A stretch of DNA of 8,426 nt. Origin: Anaerolineaceae bacterium. GTDB taxonomy: Bacteria; Chloroflexota; Anaerolineae; Anaerolineales; Anaerolineaceae. The translations under genes and the position numbers were made by a program. Where the stretch lies: contig JACZIY010000151.1 of NCBI GenBank assembly GCA_014860845.1, positions 1 to 8,426 on the forward strand. The letters are read 5' to 3'. Positions 6,279 to 8,426 of this stretch are shown here, in pieces (positions within the stretch are counted from its first letter, which is position 1; each line of letters opens with the position of its first letter). Below the pieces are notes generated by a model that saw only the letters and a list, made by a program, of their open reading frames with translations, made no database searches and was not told where the DNA came from.

Positions 6279-8390
6279 ATGATAAATTCTTTAGAAAAGA
6301 AATTTAAGAAAAGAGAAAATTCATTTTTCAAAATACTTATCTTAATCCTCACAGGAATAATTGCCTTTGGGGCGATTATTTTGCCTATTTCTTCTCGGCC
6401 AACAGCATTTGAATTATCGGTAGGAAGCGTTGCAACTCAGGATTTTCAAGCACCCAGAAATTTAACCTACACTTCTGATTATTTGACAGAACAAAAACTC
6501 ACTACAATTAAAAATTCTGTTACACCGGTTTATTTAAATATCGATCCTGCTATTTCTAGACAACAAATTGACAGGCTCAGAAAATCGATTGATTTTATTA
6601 CTTTGGTGAGGAATGATTCATACTCAGACCTCAATCAAAAGATTAATGACATATCGAACCTTACCCACACACAAATTTCTCGCGAAGTTGCCACCCAACT
6701 CATAAATTTGGATGAACAGACCTGGGTGTCCATTCAAAGAGAAGCAATTTTAGTACTGGAACAAGTTTTTCGAGCGACAATTCGTGATTATCAGGTACAG
6801 GAAGCAAAGCAAAGAGTACCGACTCTGATTAGTTTTTCATTCAGTGAAGATAACTCGAAAATTATTGAAAATCTGGTCTCACCTTTTGTGGTTCCTAATT
6901 CATTGTTCAGCAAAGAATTAACAGATGAAGCGATTAATTTGGCAATTGAACAGGTTGAACCTGTCGAAAAATCATATTCCCCAGGTGAAATCATTATTCG
7001 GCGTGGACAAATTATAGAAGAACAAACATATGAAGCATTAGAAAAATTCAATTTCATTTCACCAGACAACAAACAACAGGAATATTTTGCAACTGGAATT
7101 TTCATATTGCTTCAAATGTTTTTCCTGGGATTGTATTTCAGTAAACAAAGGTCAAACTCATTTTCAGTTAAAGAAATTCTTATTATTTCAATTGCTTTTA
7201 TAATATTTTTGTTATCAGCAAAATTCTTAATTCCAAACAGAACAGTATTACCTTATATTTTTCCTTTTGCAGGTTTTACTTTTGCCATCGGTACTCTATT
7301 CGGTTTTGAGGCTGCATTTGTACTTTCTCTCTCATTGGGTTCAATCATTTCATTTGGTGCCTTTGATTTTCAGAGTTTATTGCCATTCTATTTAATTCCA
7401 TCTTTATGTGGAAGTCTAATTCTGGGCCAGGGAAGAAGGATTTCTGTATTCTTTAGCGCTGGATTTGTCACAGGTATATTATCAGCTGGGGTTATTTTAG
7501 CAATTCGATTATTGGATGGTTCGACTGATTTGATTGGAATGATTACTCTTTCAGGCGCATCATTATTCAATGGCATGGCATCAGCCAGTTTAGGTCTTTT
7601 GATGCAATTCTTTGTCGCCCAAATTCTGGGCATCACGACTGCTATTCAATTACTGGAAATTTCCCGGCCAGATCACCCCTTACTTCAATTTATCTTAACT
7701 AACGCTCCTGGTTCGTATCAGCATTCTCTTCAAGTTGCAAATTTAGCTGAGCAAGCTGCAAAAGACATCGGAGCGGATCAATTATTGACAAGAGTTGGTG
7801 CTTTATATCATGATGCTGGTAAAGCTGCTAATCCATCGTTTTTTATTGAAAACCAAATCGCAAGCGATCTCAATTCTCATGATGATCTGGATCCCTATAT
7901 AAGTGCTGCCACGATTATTCAACACATTCCGGATGGAGTAGAGCTTTCGAAGAAATACCGACTTCCATCAAGAATCACAGATTTTGTAAGAGAACATCAT
8001 GGTACATTAATGACCAAATATTTTTATGTGAAAGCAATTGAAGCAAATAATAATAATGCCGATTTAGTCGATGTTAATGATTTTCGTTATCCTGGTCCCA
8101 TCCCGCAATCAAAAGAAACTGCAATGTTAATGCTGGCAGATGGTGTGGAAGCAAGAGCCAGAGCTGATAAACCTACAAACCGAGAAGAATTAGAAAAGAT
8201 TATTCATGGTGTAATTGATTTCTGCCTAAAAGAAGGCCAATTAGAAGACACTGATTTGACAATGAAAGATTTGAACATTATTGTGACTTCTTTTTCCAAC
8301 ACTTTAATTAACACATATCACCCAAGAATTAAATATCCTGAATTAAAAACACAACCTGTTGAATTACTAAATGAACCCGATAAATCCTGA
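6279..8390 (+). CDS. pgpH: 7TM-HD membrane phosphodiesterase, PgpH family (c-di-AMP)
   Basis: 703 aa, typical of the PgpH/YqfF family, whose studied members hydrolyse the second messenger c-di-AMP to pApA at the inner face of the membrane. Order of parts: a membrane segment at 18-36; a large outer 7TMR-HDED domain (about 40-265) ending with the YSPGEIIIRRGQ motif (233-244); seven membrane segments from about 268 to 450; then a cytoplasmic HD domain. The HD metal ligands can all be placed: His482 (QHSLQ), His511-Asp512 (YHDAGK), His549 (QHIPDG), His573-His574 (EHHGT) and Asp621 (LADGVEA), with spacing like that of characterised PgpH. The usual HDIGK is HDAGK here, a mild change outside the ligands. 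The ATG lies 1 nt after the yqeY stop and has no Shine-Dalgarno, implying translational coupling. The last 20 nt overlap the next gene. Confidence 0.93.
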   Translation: MINSLEKKFKKRENSFFKILILILTGIIAFGAIILPISSRPTAFELSVGSVATQDFQAPRNLTYTSDYLTEQKLTTIKNSVTPVYLNIDPAISRQQIDRLRKSIDFITLVRNDSYSDLNQKINDISNLTHTQISREVATQLINLDEQTWVSIQREAILVLEQVFRATIRDYQVQEAKQRVPTLISFSFSEDNSKIIENLVSPFVVPNSLFSKELTDEAINLAIEQVEPVEKSYSPGEIIIRRGQIIEEQTYEALEKFNFISPDNKQQEYFATGIFILLQMFFLGLYFSKQRSNSFSVKEILIISIAFIIFLLSAKFLIPNRTVLPYIFPFAGFTFAIGTLFGFEAAFVLSLSLGSIISFGAFDFQSLLPFYLIPSLCGSLILGQGRRISVFFSAGFVTGILSAGVILAIRLLDGSTDLIGMITLSGASLFNGMASASLGLLMQFFVAQILGITTAIQLLEISRPDHPLLQFILTNAPGSYQHSLQVANLAEQAAKDIGADQLLTRVGALYHDAGKAANPSFFIENQIASDLNSHDDLDPYISAATIIQHIPDGVELSKKYRLPSRITDFVREHHGTLMTKYFYVKAIEANNNNADLVDVNDFRYPGPIPQSKETAMLMLADGVEARARADKPTNREELEKIIHGVIDFCLKEGQLEDTDLTMKDLNIIVTSFSNTLINTYHPRIKYPELKTQPVELLNEPDKS

Positions 8391-8426
8391 AGTAATTATT
8401 ATCAATGAGGATAATTTTAATATTCC
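8371..8426 (+). CDS. ybeY: Start of probable endoribonuclease YbeY (partial)
   Basis: An open frame begins with ATG at 8371, overlaps the last 20 nt of pgpH in another frame and runs off the window: MNPINPEVIIINEDNFNI. A short hydrophobic strand followed by acidic and Asn residues fits the beginning of YbeY, and in many bacteria ybeY (yqfG) directly follows pgpH (yqfF). YbeY is a zinc-dependent RNase in rRNA maturation and ribosome quality control. None of its motifs (such as the HxxxHxxxxxH zinc site) lies in the window, so the identification rests on gene order. No clear Shine-Dalgarno is visible. A later ATG at 8405 in a third frame is an alternative start for something else. Confidence 0.5.
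   Translation, partial: MNPINPEVIIINEDNFNI

Noticed and set aside
6791..7636. Minus-strand frames of 104 and 82 codons inside pgpH
   Set aside because: They are antisense to the sensor and membrane parts of a well-matched PgpH gene and have no supporting signals.

Overview
This AT-rich window carries eight complete genes and the start of a ninth, packed into two divergent transcription blocks. F420 genes (CofE, F420H2:NADP oxidoreductase) next to bacterial housekeeping genes (YqeY, PgpH-type HD receptor, probable YbeY, SLBB/HhH ComEA), together with low GC, suggest a bacterium of the Chloroflexota (Anaerolineae or a SAR202-like lineage). This is inferred from gene content and protein style, not from a marker gene, and I hold it at roughly 60%.

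Minus strand, 30-2813: a tight three-gene operon read right to left. An SsnA-type amidohydrolase comes first, then NADP:F420 oxidoreductase (NpdG/Fno), then F420-0:L-glutamate ligase (CofE). ssnA and npdG are 18 nt apart; the npdG stop codon touches the cofE start codon. CofE adds the glutamate tail to the deazaflavin cofactor and NpdG exchanges hydride between that cofactor and NADP(H). The link to an aminohydrolase is not explained by known F420 biochemistry.

Intergenic 2814-2928: a divergent control region with a good sigma70-type promoter for the rightward genes, a strong Shine-Dalgarno on each side, and a 12-bp box that recurs inverted at the comEA promoter.

Plus strand, 2929-5195: an M20 metallopeptidase (CNDP-like dipeptidase group) overlaps by 4 nt (ATGA) a DUF1385/YqhQ membrane protein.

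Plus strand, 5234-8426: a second transcription unit starts at a near-consensus promoter (TTGACA-16-TATACT) placed so that the transcript should begin at, or within a base or two of, the comEA start codon (a leaderless mRNA). The promoter is interleaved with a long hairpin followed by a T tract. The hairpin could stop read-through from upstream but could not form in transcripts started at this promoter. Then follow comEA, yqeY, pgpH (c-di-AMP phosphodiesterase family) and, overlapping the end of pgpH, the probable start of ybeY. There are no RNA genes, mobile elements or CRISPR arrays, and no gene-free stretch exceeds about 115 nt.
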